Shown here piece after piece: positions 23,271 through 34,945 of a DNA stretch of 64,000 nt. Below the pieces are notes generated by a model, which had not been told where the DNA came from, ran no database searches, and worked only from the letters and a program-made list of their open reading frames with translations. Position 1 is the first letter of the stretch. Each line of letters opens with the position of its first letter. The translations under genes were made by a program, and so were the position numbers. Origin of the DNA: Ifrita kowaldi (taxonomy: Eukaryota > Chordata > Aves > Passeriformes > Cinclosomatidae); assembly GCA_013398055.1 (NCBI GenBank), contig VZRS01005636.1, positions 1 to 64,000 of the forward strand, read 5' to 3'.

Positions 23271-24769
23271 AGAGGAGGGCATTTATCTCACAGGAGAAAC
23301 AGTTGTTTGCTTCACTGGATGAAAGCACACACGAAACTTAAACTGACGCTTGCAAAATCAGCAGGTCAAGCTCTGCGCTTAGCTCCACTTGGGCAATATC
23401 TGGTGCACTCAATAGGAACCACATCCAAAGGAAGAATCTGGTCCTACAAGAGGATGTGGGGTTTTTCAGGCTTGCTCCTTCTTTTCTTGGCCCACAGCCC
23501 CAGACGTTAACGAGCCCTCCACTGGAAAGGACACCAGAAACCCTGAAACAAAAACAAACCAAAGAGACAACTTACAGCGTGATTGTTGTTCAGGGTTTCT
23601 GAGTAAACTTTGTTTATGTATTGCAGAACCACATTTCCATTAAAATGAAAGCTGTTTCTGGCCTTTCCCTGCACGGCAAACCGAGATAGCTGATCAGCTA
23701 AGGCCTTGTGCAAGCATTGCAGCTGTCTTTGATATTAAACAGAGCTGTGCTAACAGACAAATTGGACTTATTCTGATTTCCAGCTCAGTTCCAAGCCTCT
23801 GATAAACAAGCAGCTGAAAAATTCCCTCTGCACACTATTCCCTCAGCAATGGCCAGGCTCTGGGGGGCATTTGCTTCTCCTCTCAGCAGAGGCACCTGGC
23901 AGGCAGGACTGCTAACAGGTAACCAGCCAAATGGGGGAGGAATGACAGGGAGTAAAAACAATCTCTTCCTCCCTGAAGTCCCTGCTGTCTGCATGAAGGT
24001 ACCACCACACCAACTACAGAGTTTCCCAGAGAACTACACTGTAGTTACTCTTTTCTGCACAGTGATGATGGCATCAGTGAGGTCATGGCTGCCTCTCACC
24101 GCCCTGGCAGACTGCAAAGAGAAAGTGTGGATGCCAGAACACATCTGTAGTGAAACACTCTGGCTAAAGGATAACTGGGAAAGCCTCTTGGCAGTACAGA
24201 AGACCTGAATAATAAGTGTAGACACAGAATATTATTTAGAAAGGGTATAGATAAATAAATTTTTGAAAAATCAAAACCCCAAGAAACAACCATGCTTTAT
24301 TGTAAAAGCCACCTGGAAGCTGGGGACCAGCACACAGTTACAGCAGCAGATGAACTAACTAATGGCAAGTTGCTGGTTTTTTTTTTATTTTAATGAACTC
24401 TAGACCAGCAAAAACTGCTTTGCACTTCCCACACGATGTCCTCAGGCACAGAAACAAATAATTGTTATTTGGACAGTGCAGTAACAAGAACACAAATTTA
24501 TAATGCAAACAGTGCAAACACTTTGCTCCCTTACTAATGCATTCTATTAATTAAACTTACTTTTTACTTAAACTTTCCAGAATAAAGATCACAGAAATCA
24601 GCATTCCTTGAACTCCAAATGGGGAATGCTGTAGGTTCTGAAAACCTGCTATTGCATCAGAAATGGAAATAACAGTGCTCCCGATGACATCAAACACTAA
24701 TTCCTATGGAAAATCTCTGCTGGGATGTCTCTTCCTGCCTTGCTTGCCAAACTACAATATACAGATGAG
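23271..24769. other. No gene seen; unique DNA
   Basis: Overlapping frames of 60-119 codons on both strands at 23196-24290 show no domain or splice logic. No repeat recognised. Confidence 0.45.
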
Positions 24770-25162
24770 TGGAAAGGCTGAGAGAATTGGGCTTATTCAG
24801 CCTGGAGAAGAGGAGGCTTCAGGGTGACCTCCAGCAGCCTTCCAGTACCTGAAGGGAGCCTACAAAAAGGCCTATTTACAAGGGCCTGGAGCGCCAGGAC
24901 AAGGGAGCATGGCTTTGAACTGAAAGTGGGTAGGTTTAGATTAGATGTTGGGAAGGAATTGTTCCCTGTGATGGTGGGGAGGCCCTGGCACAGGGTGCCC
25001 AGAGAAGCTGTGGCTGTCCCTGGATCCCTGGAAGTGTCCAAGGCCAGGATGGACAGGCTTGGAGCAGCCTGGGATAGTGGAAGGTGTCCCTGCCCATGAG
25101 GGGAATGAGATGAGCTTTAATGTCCCTTCCAACCCAAACCATTCTGGGATACTATGATTTAA
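24770..25162 (+). mobile_element. CR1 LINE fragment: ORF2 end plus full 3' region
   Basis: It begins in the last part of ORF2 (GGCTTATTCAGCCTGGAGAA, then GAGGCTTCAGGGTGACC), passes the stretch TTAGATTAGATGTTGGGAAG that precedes the shared CR1 3' block, and continues through GGCCCTGGCACAGGGTGCCC to CCAACCCAAACCATTCTGGG and a decayed ATACTATGATT terminal repeat. At almost 400 bases it is longer than the neighbouring 200-base copies and retains coding remnants, but the frame is broken. Non-functional. Confidence 0.93.
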
Positions 25163-27743
25163 TGAAAAAACTGAACAATTAACTGATAGCATGATTTTGG
25201 AAAGTTTGATGAAATTTGATTTCCAATTTATGCTTTTTCTTCAGCATTTGATGCATTTTAGAACTCAGGGCTTCTGTTACTGTTTCACAGGTTTGAAAGA
25301 AGTCAGAAACTACACTTTACAGCAAACTTTCCTCCAGAGGTATTAATGAACTTCAAGAATTCTACCCATCATTTTTTTCTTCTTCTTGTCCTGCTCATCC
25401 TACAGTTGGGAACATTAAATATCTTTTCTTGTGTTTCTTAGATTAATTTAAAATTCAGGTTTTCCAACTCTATCTCAGAGCACAGAGAAACCCTTTTTAC
25501 TTCTAAGCCCTTCTTACTTCAGCGCTGCTCACTTGCTTGTCTTGCCCTTTCTAGAAGACAAATGAAATAACTGAGTGATGCAGTTTGGCTGCTGTTCAGC
25601 TGAACTCAGGGACACAGAGAGAGAGTGCAAGTGTTCCCAAATGAAAGGAAGAGAAAGTACTTTTAGATTATACAAATAATCATCATTAGTTGTGTTTCCT
25701 GTCAGCTGCTGGATCCAAAGGCTTCTTTCCTCAGGAAGGTGAATGAAATTGTGGAAGAGTGAGGCACTCTGACTGTTCTACCAAGCCAAATCAAATCTAA
25801 AATGATTTTGTTCTCATCTTCAAGAAAATGAGGCTCATAAGAGAGGTGCTGCTGTCCTATAGAATAACTCACAACATCCTAACTCCTCCCTATTTCTGTC
25901 TGGAGAAAAATCTTCATCTGCAGTCTCAGAACTGTCACTGGGAATCTGAGCTGCAGCTTCCATTTTCCTCACCTGCCTGTGAGGTTTGCACCCACAACCA
26001 CAGCACACTACAAAAGCTGTAGATGTGCAAATTCACTGAGGGAGGACTCCATACAAAGCCACTGTGCTGTAAGAGAAAGCACAGACACATTTTGGCAAGC
26101 TGAGTGCTCTGGTTTGCTAAGTAGGCCACGTTTAAAAAGATTATTTTACATATTTACAAAGGGCAAGTAGATATAAGCTAATAAGCCCCAAAATCTGAAA
26201 AAAAGCAAGACTGACCACACGAATTTGGAATCTGGCCAAAGCCCTAAATGTCATGTTGCTCTCACGAGTCTGTAACCATCTGACCTTTATGAATGCTGGG
26301 GCAGTACAACCTTAGCAAGTCCATGGAGCTCTGCCAGTTCCTTACAGATCTGGCCCTTTGATTACATTTGTTTTCTCACAACCACTGCAAAATTCAAGAA
26401 CTACTCCATGCAATTTGATAAGAGAGGGAGAAAAAAATCAGCATTCAAATGGTCAGAGCGTCAAGTCACAGTGTGAGCTTTCCAGAGGGAAATCCAACAA
26501 GACATGGGCTGGCCAAGTCTTGGCTGTGCATGAGGTCACACTACAATGACTTGTGACAGAATTTTTAGAAGGAGGTGTGTTCCTGTGAATATTCCTGTGA
26601 ATATTCCTGTGAATTCCAGCTTGGGTTTTTAGCCCATAAGATGAAGTGTTTAAATTTACCTCATCTTGGGGATGTGGGACAGGAACAAGTTTAATGTTTG
26701 CCTCACACTACACACGGCTGAGTGGCAGGATAATGCTCCTAAGTCTTGGTGTTGCTTTACCCTTTTAGACTGGGCTGAGAATTTGAGGATACCTGGAGGG
26801 AAACCTGCCCCTCTGCCATGTTCCTGTTTTGGACAGGAGCAGGAGACCACCAAGAAAAGAGATGGGGTGCTGCAGGAAACCAGATTTGTGACTGGATAGG
26901 TTGGCTCCCTCTCGCTTTACTGGTGCCTCTCTCCCAGCACAAACCAGGCTCCATTCCAGTCTGTGTTCCACTGCAAACTCTGCAGCCACACAGAGCTGCA
27001 AAACAGGCTTCCAAATCCCAGTGTAAGTTTTATAAATCATGATAAGGCTGGGGAGTTAATAGTTGTTTACATCACATTTCAGGCAATCGACATAAATATT
27101 TGTGAGTTGTGTGGAGGAGCATCATGGTGGTGCTGCCCAGCAGATCAAATGCTACAAAAAAATTCTGGGCCACGGGATGCCAAAGTCAGTGCAATAATCA
27201 GTGAGCTTGGTAGTTTGTTTCTGAGGGCTTTTATTACTGCAGTGTAGGGTGTTAAAAGGGTGTTAGATACTTCAGCTGCCACCTCTGGACTTTCAAATAG
27301 AAGCAGCAAATTCCTGACACCATTTTAATTCAGCAACATGAAATTCAAATTTGCTGATGGAGAGAGGGGGACATTCCCTTGCATTTGGAGCACTTGAGAC
27401 ATAATCCTTCCTGTGTTACCCTTTATCACAGAATCTGAGATACCTGCAGCTCGCAGTCTGGAGGATTGAAAATCTCAGCATTCTCTTCTCAGAAAGAAGA
27501 ATAATAAAGCAAAAAGTCACTACTACGAGAAAAGCCAGGTTACAAACAATAGGTGCTCAGGGATCCACCAAGCAAATTCTGCTAGGAGTAATAGGAACAT
27601 TTAAATCTTGGAAAATCCACTAAGTTTTAACAGAGATACACAGGTCTGAGCATTTGGGAAAAGTTGGGAATATTTCTTCCACCCTGGTTGAAGGCCAGTT
27701 ACCAGTGGAGTTCCTGCAGGATTTTATCCTGGGATCTATAATT
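25163..27743. other. No gene seen; unique DNA with a short 12-bp tandem repeat
   Basis: Short frames between 25828 and 27247 on both strands have no recognisable content. The tandem repeat at 26581-26614 is listed separately. Confidence 0.45.
26581..26614. repeat. Tandem repeat, 12-bp unit, about 2.8 copies
   Basis: The unit TCCTGTGAATAT occurs twice without change, followed by a third partial copy ending TCCTGTGAATTCC. Because the copies are identical the expansion looks recent. No function inferred. Confidence 0.85.
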
Positions 27744-27766
27744 TCACAGAATCATCAAGGCTGGAA
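27744..27766 (-). mobile_element. Tiny CR1 3'-tail remnant
   Basis: TCACAGAATCATCAAGGCTG followed by GAA is the reverse complement of a typical CR1 end (TTCCAACCT...GATTCTGTGA type). Only about 23 bases are recognisable; the rest of the element is absent or decayed beyond recognition. Confidence 0.5.
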
Positions 27767-29709
27767 TACTCACCACAACTCAAAATATGGGGGTCTACTA
27801 TAATAGAGGATGCAATATCTCCAAATTCTCAAAACTAACTCACAAAGTCTCCAAATATTCAGATAATGTAGCACAAATTACAGCCAAGTCTGTCTAAAAC
27901 CTAAGTAATTATTTATATGTGTCACTGCTGTATTTGTGTTATGCAGCATTTGAAGAACTGGAATTTAATCAGTTATCAATACCTTCCTTCCAACTGCAAA
28001 AATACAAGCATTTCAAAGAGAGTGATTAATCACTGCTGTGGGAGGAAAGCTTAGGAGGGATGATCAGACATTTCCTGCATTTGATTGAACAAAATAAAAT
28101 AGTGTGATTCTCTTCATATGAAACAAACATGGCAGGCCTCCATAGAAAACATGTCTTATGTGAAAGGATTAATTCAGTGAGCTTGCCAATGGGTTTGTTT
28201 CATTAAAGAACGGGAAAAAAGTCCATTTTTCCCCCCACATAATTTCAATACACCAAAGAGAAGTCAGACATGGGCTTAGAGGACTCTTTTATCTGCTGAG
28301 AGATCAATAACAATAATTAGAGGCTTGAAGGTACTGCAGGTTTTTTAGTAGCAGAACTCAAACAAATGTTCCACAGCAACAGAAGAATCACAGATGGTCT
28401 GGAATCAAACAGAAATTCTGCAGGGTTTGGAATCTAGCAGATGATCACAGAACGTTCACTGCTGACATTATCATTAAATAACTCTGATAATCAAACAGAT
28501 TTCCAAAACCTGCTCAACACAGTGCCCACGGCACAGGATGTAATCCAGTGAACCATTATCAGCTTTTTTCCACCACCTGTTACAGTACCAGTACACCATG
28601 GAAATAAACTTCAGCAGAGGACTCAGAGACTCTTACAACCAGGGAATAATTGGTGTTCTGACAAGGAGGACAAATTTTAAGAAAAAGACAGAGCTCCTGG
28701 CAGGGTAAGGGAGGATGACGGTGAGGTACATCAGCCTTCCCAAGTTTCTGTGAGCAGAAATAACTTAGGACAAAACTTTGATCTGATCCGTAAGGAATTA
28801 CTGCCCTTCAGGTCAGCGTGTGTTCATGTATGGAGGAACCTTTCCCTTGACCTGATTTCAGTTAAGTATGAAGGGTCTTAAGGGTCTTAAACAGAGGTCT
28901 GATAAAATTCTGAGTTCTTACAAGGTGAGGAAAACAGCAGGACAAGGGAAGAGTTTACTAATGCCACCTCTGAGGCAAGGGCTAACTAACTTACCTTTTA
29001 TGAGGCAAAAATGTGGAAGGAAACCCTACATGGCACCAGTACTTCCTACTGCTCACTAAACTTGTTCAAAAGTGAAAAGAAAGCCATAGACCTTGAGGCC
29101 AGCACTTTCTGCCTTTCCTATTTCTTTTATTTGAAATACACAATACGCAAATCTCCAAGAAACATTACTCCTTATTAGCTACGTGATCATTTCTTAAATC
29201 TATTTGTATATTTGTAGCCATTTGGGGTTTTTGCACATTATAAAGCAGAGCACAGGGTTTTCTGCTTTACAGTTTGCAGTAGTTAACAGTCATTACACTA
29301 TGAAAAAAAATACACAAAAACACAGATCAGATGCCTAGATATTTATATTTTTCTTAATAACAATTTTCTTTCCATTTTACGTTATTTTAATGCAAGATTG
29401 CGCTTTATTGAGAAACTAAGAAACATATCAGGTGTCACATAAATCTGAAGTGAGAATCAACAAAACAGAAGACTTAACACAAGGTTGCAGTTAATTTAAG
29501 ATTGCTCTTTGTTGCCAATTTTCCCCATTTATTGTGTTTTCTCTTCCAAATGTTCCCTGTTTTTTTTTCCCCTGTAGAGTCATTTCTGTGTTCATCTCTG
29601 CCAGAACACTCGAAGTTCTGTCTACAGGCCAATATTTTTTGTTCTTCTGGGGCTCTCCTTCTTTGCTTTGAGGTTTCTCTCATTGTTTTTGGCTATATTA
29701 GCACTAATT
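27767..29709. other. No gene seen; unique DNA
   Basis: Unique non-coding DNA with a very short direct repeat (AAGGGTCTT twice, about 28870-28887) and no recognisable exon or mobile element. The 63-codon plus frame at 28868-29059 has no recognisable content. Confidence 0.45.
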
Positions 29710-29835
29710 TGAGAGCTGCACGCTCTCTCTGGTCTCTGTTCAGGGCTTGGACGCTGCTGAGGGCAGAAGTTCTGCCTCCTGTGCAGGGGGAGCTTCCTGG
29801 GCATCAGTTCCTGCCCGTTCCTCTGGTGCCATCAC
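29710..29835 (-). mobile_element. Old diverged CR1-like fragment (minus strand)
   Basis: Read on the minus strand this gives CCCAGGAAGCTCCCCCTGCA, then a CAGAACTTCTGCC stretch and CCAAGCCCTGAACAGAGACC. These follow the order of the CR1 block just upstream of the 3'UTR (aggaagttccacctgaacat, gaagaacttctt, gagccctggaacaggctgcc). Similarity is partial, so this is an old copy or a different CR1 subfamily. The 119-codon plus frame over it is a chance frame. Confidence 0.45.
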
Positions 29836-32800
29836 TGGTGCTTTTGTTGAGAGAAACTTGACAGTAATTCCTACGTAGATATTCTAATTTAGTATTAATA
29901 ATACTTTGATTAATTTAATAGCAACTGCCACTGCAGCAAGGTTTGTGTTAGCAGCAACCCATACTCAGTCAAGGACTGGGCATCACCCTGCTAGATAAAA
30001 TCTCAGGTCCCTGGTCAGCCTTATAGCAGGGAGCTTCCATATAAAAATCCCCCAAACCCCACATAAACTGCCAAGTACAGAGCACCTGCAGCTTGAGTCG
30101 GGGGGCTGACATAACAGGGCAGGTTCCATCATATTATTTTCAGTGGATTTACTGTTTCTTGCTGAAATTTAGTTCAATTTATGCCACATCTCCATTTTCA
30201 GGCTTAGCAAGTCACCACAGCTCTAAACCACACAGCTATGAACGTGACCATATGCACAAACCCAAATAAGCCTGGAAAAGCCACTCCTTTCTCTTCACTC
30301 AAAGACTCTATACCCTATTTTTGTACTGACTTTTTCTCCACCGTTCTCCATACTTCTTGCTCCAAATCACCAGTGATTCATTGAAAAAGGACAAACCAAC
30401 CCCAGCCCCCTGCATCTTACTCTGAGGGCGAGAGGGACTCCAGACTCAGGCCCAGAGCAGGCAGCACACCAGCACTCACTGCAGGGAACAGCATAAAGGT
30501 TTCCACAATGAAAACAATAAAACTTCAGGGCTCAAAGAGTCATATGAAGGTCACTCCATCCAAACAAAACACCCCAGTTGTGAAAATACTGCTCACACAT
30601 GGCCTGAAACACCCCATGGATGCACTAAGACCCAACAGACTGGACTTAACTGCAGGTACTAAAATTGCCACGTTCGATTTTATTAATAACTTACAAGAAA
30701 TAAAGTGAAAATAAAACCTGATTGTCCAAGACCTTGCTCATAGCAAAGCACAAAAGAAATAACCTCAGCTTCACACATGTTATTGACTGCACTAGCAGTG
30801 CAGAATATATTTTCTATTTCTTATCATCTGTTATAAACATTTCAATTGTTCCCAAACATTGCACAACGAGTGCTGTTAATGTAACATTTTCCAAGGGAAA
30901 AAGCTTCATAAGTAGTTTTCAGGAACCTCAGTTAAAGCTGCCCACGTCCATGATCCCAGGAATATCTGAAGAGCCAACAAAAGGATGCATTTCAGGAAAG
31001 GTACACATGTTCTCCAGAGCACTGAAACACTTCCAGCGTGTTGGAAATGCCCACGACAGATAAGAGATTTCAACTCATTTGCTGAGAGCCTTTGGAAAAG
31101 ACAGAGAATAGAGCTATTAAAGGAAAGTGAGCACTCTTTCACACCTCTTTCAGCACAGTGCCTTGGACAATGCTGCTATTTAGGAAAACAGGCTTGTATT
31201 TTCTTGTCAAGTGCTTGCTCCATTTGATCTGTAGTGGGTCAGGTGCAGCAAACATCTCATTTTACACCTGTGTTGCACAGAAACTTTGGCCTTGGAACAC
31301 CTGTTAGAGCTGTTTCAAGATCTTTCCCCTGGACACCAAGTCCCTCGGCTGCTAGTAATTAGAAAAAACAAAGCAGAACTACCACATGGACACGGGCCCT
31401 GGCATGGGGGAGTGCCAAAGAAAGCAGCACAAGTTTTACAAGGATGCATGTCGTATTTTTTCCCTTGGCAGCACAAGCTCAGGACACCAGGCTGGATGCC
31501 AACTGCTCCAAGTGTCAAGTGAACAACAGGATTTGCTACAGGTTCTTCTAGGCTTTGATCACCTATTTCTGTGAAGTAACTGCGTTTATAAATATGGTTA
31601 GAGAGGAACTCTGTGGCAAAAGAAAGTTACAAATTTTGAAAGAGTGGGAGATGCTGGTTTTAAAATTTTTTTGAAATCACAGACTTGCATTAGCAATTAT
31701 TTATTTACCACTGCCCTTGTAAGCTGTGTCATCTAGCTGGCCTTTATTTGTTCCTGTAGAAGACTTTAGAGAGCATTTTTAGATTATGAAATTAATGCAT
31801 CTGTAGAGGATTATCTATTTCAATAATGTCATCTGTGTGCAACCACAAGATTTACTGACTAGAGCACATTTTCTCTGGCAACATATAAATAATTTGGCCT
31901 TTCTTGCTAAGATTCAATCCAATTAGAATTAATTTCAATGGAAAAATATGATCACAACAGGAAAAGTGCCAATTTTAAACCCACTACAGAAAAAGGTTGG
32001 AAAGTCAGGATGAGATAAGAAATTCTGTTCCTTAACAAATAAGGATGGCAAAACTATAAAAAATGCATATATTATTATAAGGCTGAAATGTATTTAAATC
32101 CAGTCCTGTCTGATGAGTGAAGGAAGTGATGTGAGTGGAATCATTGTCTTCAGCACCTGGGAGAAGGTGATTTTCTGGAAGGCCTAGCACTAAGAAGCTG
32201 GCATTAATCTCACAGGACACAGTGTCAAGATTTTTTGGTACCAGCTTTTTTTAAGGTCCTTTTCAGATCTGTAAAGGTTTTAAGAACTCTTTGCTTTGGC
32301 TACTGTCACAGACGGGGAAAAGAAAACAGAAAAATACTAAAGGCAACTCAGCAAGGTGAAAGTAAAAGATTGTGTGGAAAAGGACTCAAAATTTGATAAC
32401 CTTATCACTTGTGCAGTAATTCCTGCCACATCCACAGTCACACTGAATGCCATTCTAAAACAAGCTCAGGGGAAAGATGAAAGAGCTGATATATCCCCAA
32501 AGACTTAGCAGGTCCAGAGACAGAGACCAGCCTTATATACAGGAGAATAATATAAACAAAGGAGGTTATCTGTTTACAATGGTTCTCTGATGGGAGGCAA
32601 CAATCCCACCCGGCTGGCACCACATTAAAATGAATTTAATCATCCTAATGGAGGAGGTGGATGCTTTGGGAAAGAGAAATTCTGTAATGATAGAAGGGGA
32701 TTTATCTTCCCTTTCTTAAAGTAAAAAGACTCTGTTTATTTTTTTTAAGCATATGAAAAAAGTTGTCCAGTATAGAATGGGGACTATGAATAATTCCAGG

Positions 32801-34468
32801 TTATTCAAAGAAAGTGTGGAGGAGAGAAGATAGATAAAAATTTTCTCTTCAGTACAGTCTGAGGTTTTGGTTTAGTGTTGAAATTGTAATTGTTTGGGGT
32901 TTTTCTAACTAAAAGTCAAGCTTTATTTGATCTCTACTTCTCAACAAGTAGGAAAGTATTTTATGAAAACTCCATCCTAAATATTTTCAGACAGAGTTCA
33001 CATTACGAATTTTGGGGTCAAATGACCTTGTCTTTACCAGTTGCTTTGCTTTTGTTACCTGAAAAAAAATACAGGTCCAGTCAGATTACTCACAACAGTT
33101 TCAAACAAGAGGACTGTGGGAAGAGTCTCCATTTCTTGTGGCTTTTTGCTACCAGAAGCCACACAACCATGGTCATATAGGTAGAGACAGAGCAGAAAAG
33201 GACAGAAGAGAGATCTCAATGATGGACCTGATTTTCTGTGTCTTGTGGGTCAAGAGGAACAGAAGGCTCAGCCCCTACCATCAGAATTGAGCAATAGGTG
33301 TGATTTCCACAGCTTTCCTCAAAGATGCAGCAATATTGTGCATTTCAAAGCCACAATAAAAGCAGAAAGGCAAAGACCTACACTGCTGGCTGCCTCAGCT
33401 GAGCGCTGCTCCTTTCCACCTCTTTCCTCCTCTCCTATCTCATCCTAGAAATTGTTTTTCCTCTCTGCTTTCTCCTGGCTGATGGCCAATGTGAAGGCCC
33501 CAGACTCCACATCTGGGGCGATGTCTCATGTTGCCTCGCTTGCTCTCCTCAGCAAAACAGAAACAATGAGACCAACAAGGCTGGGGACCACCCTGCCTGA
33601 GATCTTCTCCTGCATGTGTTTATTTTTTGGTATTCTTTTTGCTTTGGTCTAATCCTAAATTCAGAAGCTTCTGCCTTCACAAGAGAGAGATGCTCAAAGT
33701 CCAGAAACCTCCACTGGTTCCTTGAACCAAAGCCATTCCACAGTTGCTTGGAGTTTTAAAAGCAGTTTATCACATTTGTAATAAATCTTTGTTATTACTG
33801 CGGATTAGCTCTCGTTGCACAAAAATAATAAATAAAAACATCTGAGGAGCAGATGATTCCCTTCAGCCCTGGTATATAAGGCGAGGACTCAATACTGGCA
33901 ATTGCACAGACCTCAACTTTGTCCCTCTCTGCTTGGCTGCAGAGATTTTTGAAAATCATAAAGAAATTAAAACCCTGCCAAAGGAGTTCAGAACCTCATG
34001 TTTTCTCCAGCAGATGTATTGTCCCAGCACGAGCCTGCTCTGGGTTCCAGCTCTGAGGACAAAAAGGCCCATAATGACCTGGATAATGGATATGAGAAGG
34101 GACCAGGGAGGTTACAAAGAATCTTCCCCTCAGTCAGCTGCACAGCCAGCCCTCCCCTGGGACTCTGCAGGTGTTTGGGTGACCCCTGGATTTGGGAGGG
34201 TTGCTTGGTTTGCTTGTTTTCTTCTAAAATTGCAAGAGCTTTAACTCTTATCAGCAATTTCCAAAGATGGCTTTGTCAACCACTTGAGGTCATAACTTAA
34301 TTTCTGTACAATAACTGGACTGTGAAATTGAATTCACAACAAAATCCAACCATTTGTTCTTTTCCCTATTTCTGCATTGTTCTCACTGTATCCTACAGTC
34401 CTGCTTCTATTATTCAGTGCTTTTCACAGAGAAGTGAACAAATTATTAAAGGAGTTGTTCCATGGGGT
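29836..34468. other. No gene seen; unique DNA with a TATA-like site and an AT-rich block
   Basis: No recognisable CR1 or SINE. Frames up to 113 codons (30722-31063 plus) are unremarkable. A block at about 31690-31930 is AT-rich and low in repeat content, with several TAATT-type words, and might be conserved, but nothing in the sequence proves it. The 103-codon plus frame at 33933-34244 is discussed with the TATA-like site. Confidence 0.4.
33872..33885 (+). promoter_or_regulatory. TATA-box-like sequence
   Basis: TATATAAGGCGAGG is a good TATA match. About 60 bases further, a pyrimidine-rich run (TTTGTCCCTCTCTGCTTGGC) ending in TGCAG could equally be a splice acceptor ahead of an open frame at 33942-34244. 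The two readings do not support each other, and no recognised protein follows. Weak call. Confidence 0.2.
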
Positions 34469-34528
34469 TTACAGTTGGACTCAATGATTTTAAAGGTCTT
34501 TTCCAACCTAAATGATTGTATGATTTCC
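34469..34528 (+). mobile_element. Short CR1 3'-end remnant
   Basis: ACAGTTGGACTCAATGATTT, then AAAGGTCTTTTCCAACCTAA and ATGATTGTATGATTT follow the final 60 bases of a CR1 (gttggactcgatgatcttaa, aggtcttttccaacctnaat, gattctatgattct). Extreme 5' truncation. Confidence 0.75.
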
Positions 34529-34810
34529 ATACCCCATAGCTTTTTCTCTTAAACACAGTAACATTCTGAGCCAGGATCCAGGCCCCACTGATGATTGGAT
34601 GATATCTTACAGCGTGAGGATGATATCAGAATTAAATAATGTTGCTTACTGTTCTCTTTTAATAAAACTAGCTGGATTTCTTGCCTGATGAAAATGGATG
34701 GAAAACACAACCTTTTTCATAGGTCTTAAAATGCATATTTTCTGTCTGGCTCTAATGGTGAGGGCCTGAATGCTGAGGCAGCCTTTACCCCATGTCTTAT
34801 CCTAAAAATT
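34529..34810. other. No gene seen; short unique spacer between two CR1 remnants
   Basis: It contains a short direct repeat, GATGATATC, at about 34598-34606 and 34618-34628. Nothing else recognised. Confidence 0.4.
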
Positions 34811-34945
34811 CCCTCTCAGCTCTCTTGTAGGCACCTTTCAGGTTCTGGAAGGTGCTATAAGATCTCCCCTGAGCCTTCTCTTCTCCAGGGTGAATAACCC
34901 CAACTCTCCCAGCCTGTCTTCACAGAAGACATCTTCTTTCAAAGA
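34811..34945 (-). mobile_element. CR1 LINE internal fragment (minus strand)
   Basis: CAGGTTCTGGAAGGTGCTAT, then GAGCCTTCTCTTCTCCAGGG and CCAACTCTCCCAGCCTGTCT are the reverse complement of the end of CR1 ORF2 (the region encoding the loop between the reverse transcriptase and the 3'UTR). Both ends of the element are missing. It lies about 280 bases from an opposite-strand CR1 remnant and is thus a separate insertion. Confidence 0.85.

Noticed and set aside
29502..29861. 119-codon plus frame with hydrophobic content
   Set aside because: The right half overlaps an old minus-strand CR1-like fragment and the left half is T-rich, which creates hydrophobic codons.
33933..34244. 103-codon plus frame after a pyrimidine tract and CAG, near a TATA-like site
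   Set aside because: The protein is not recognisable, the frame has no clear donor, and the TATA and acceptor readings conflict.
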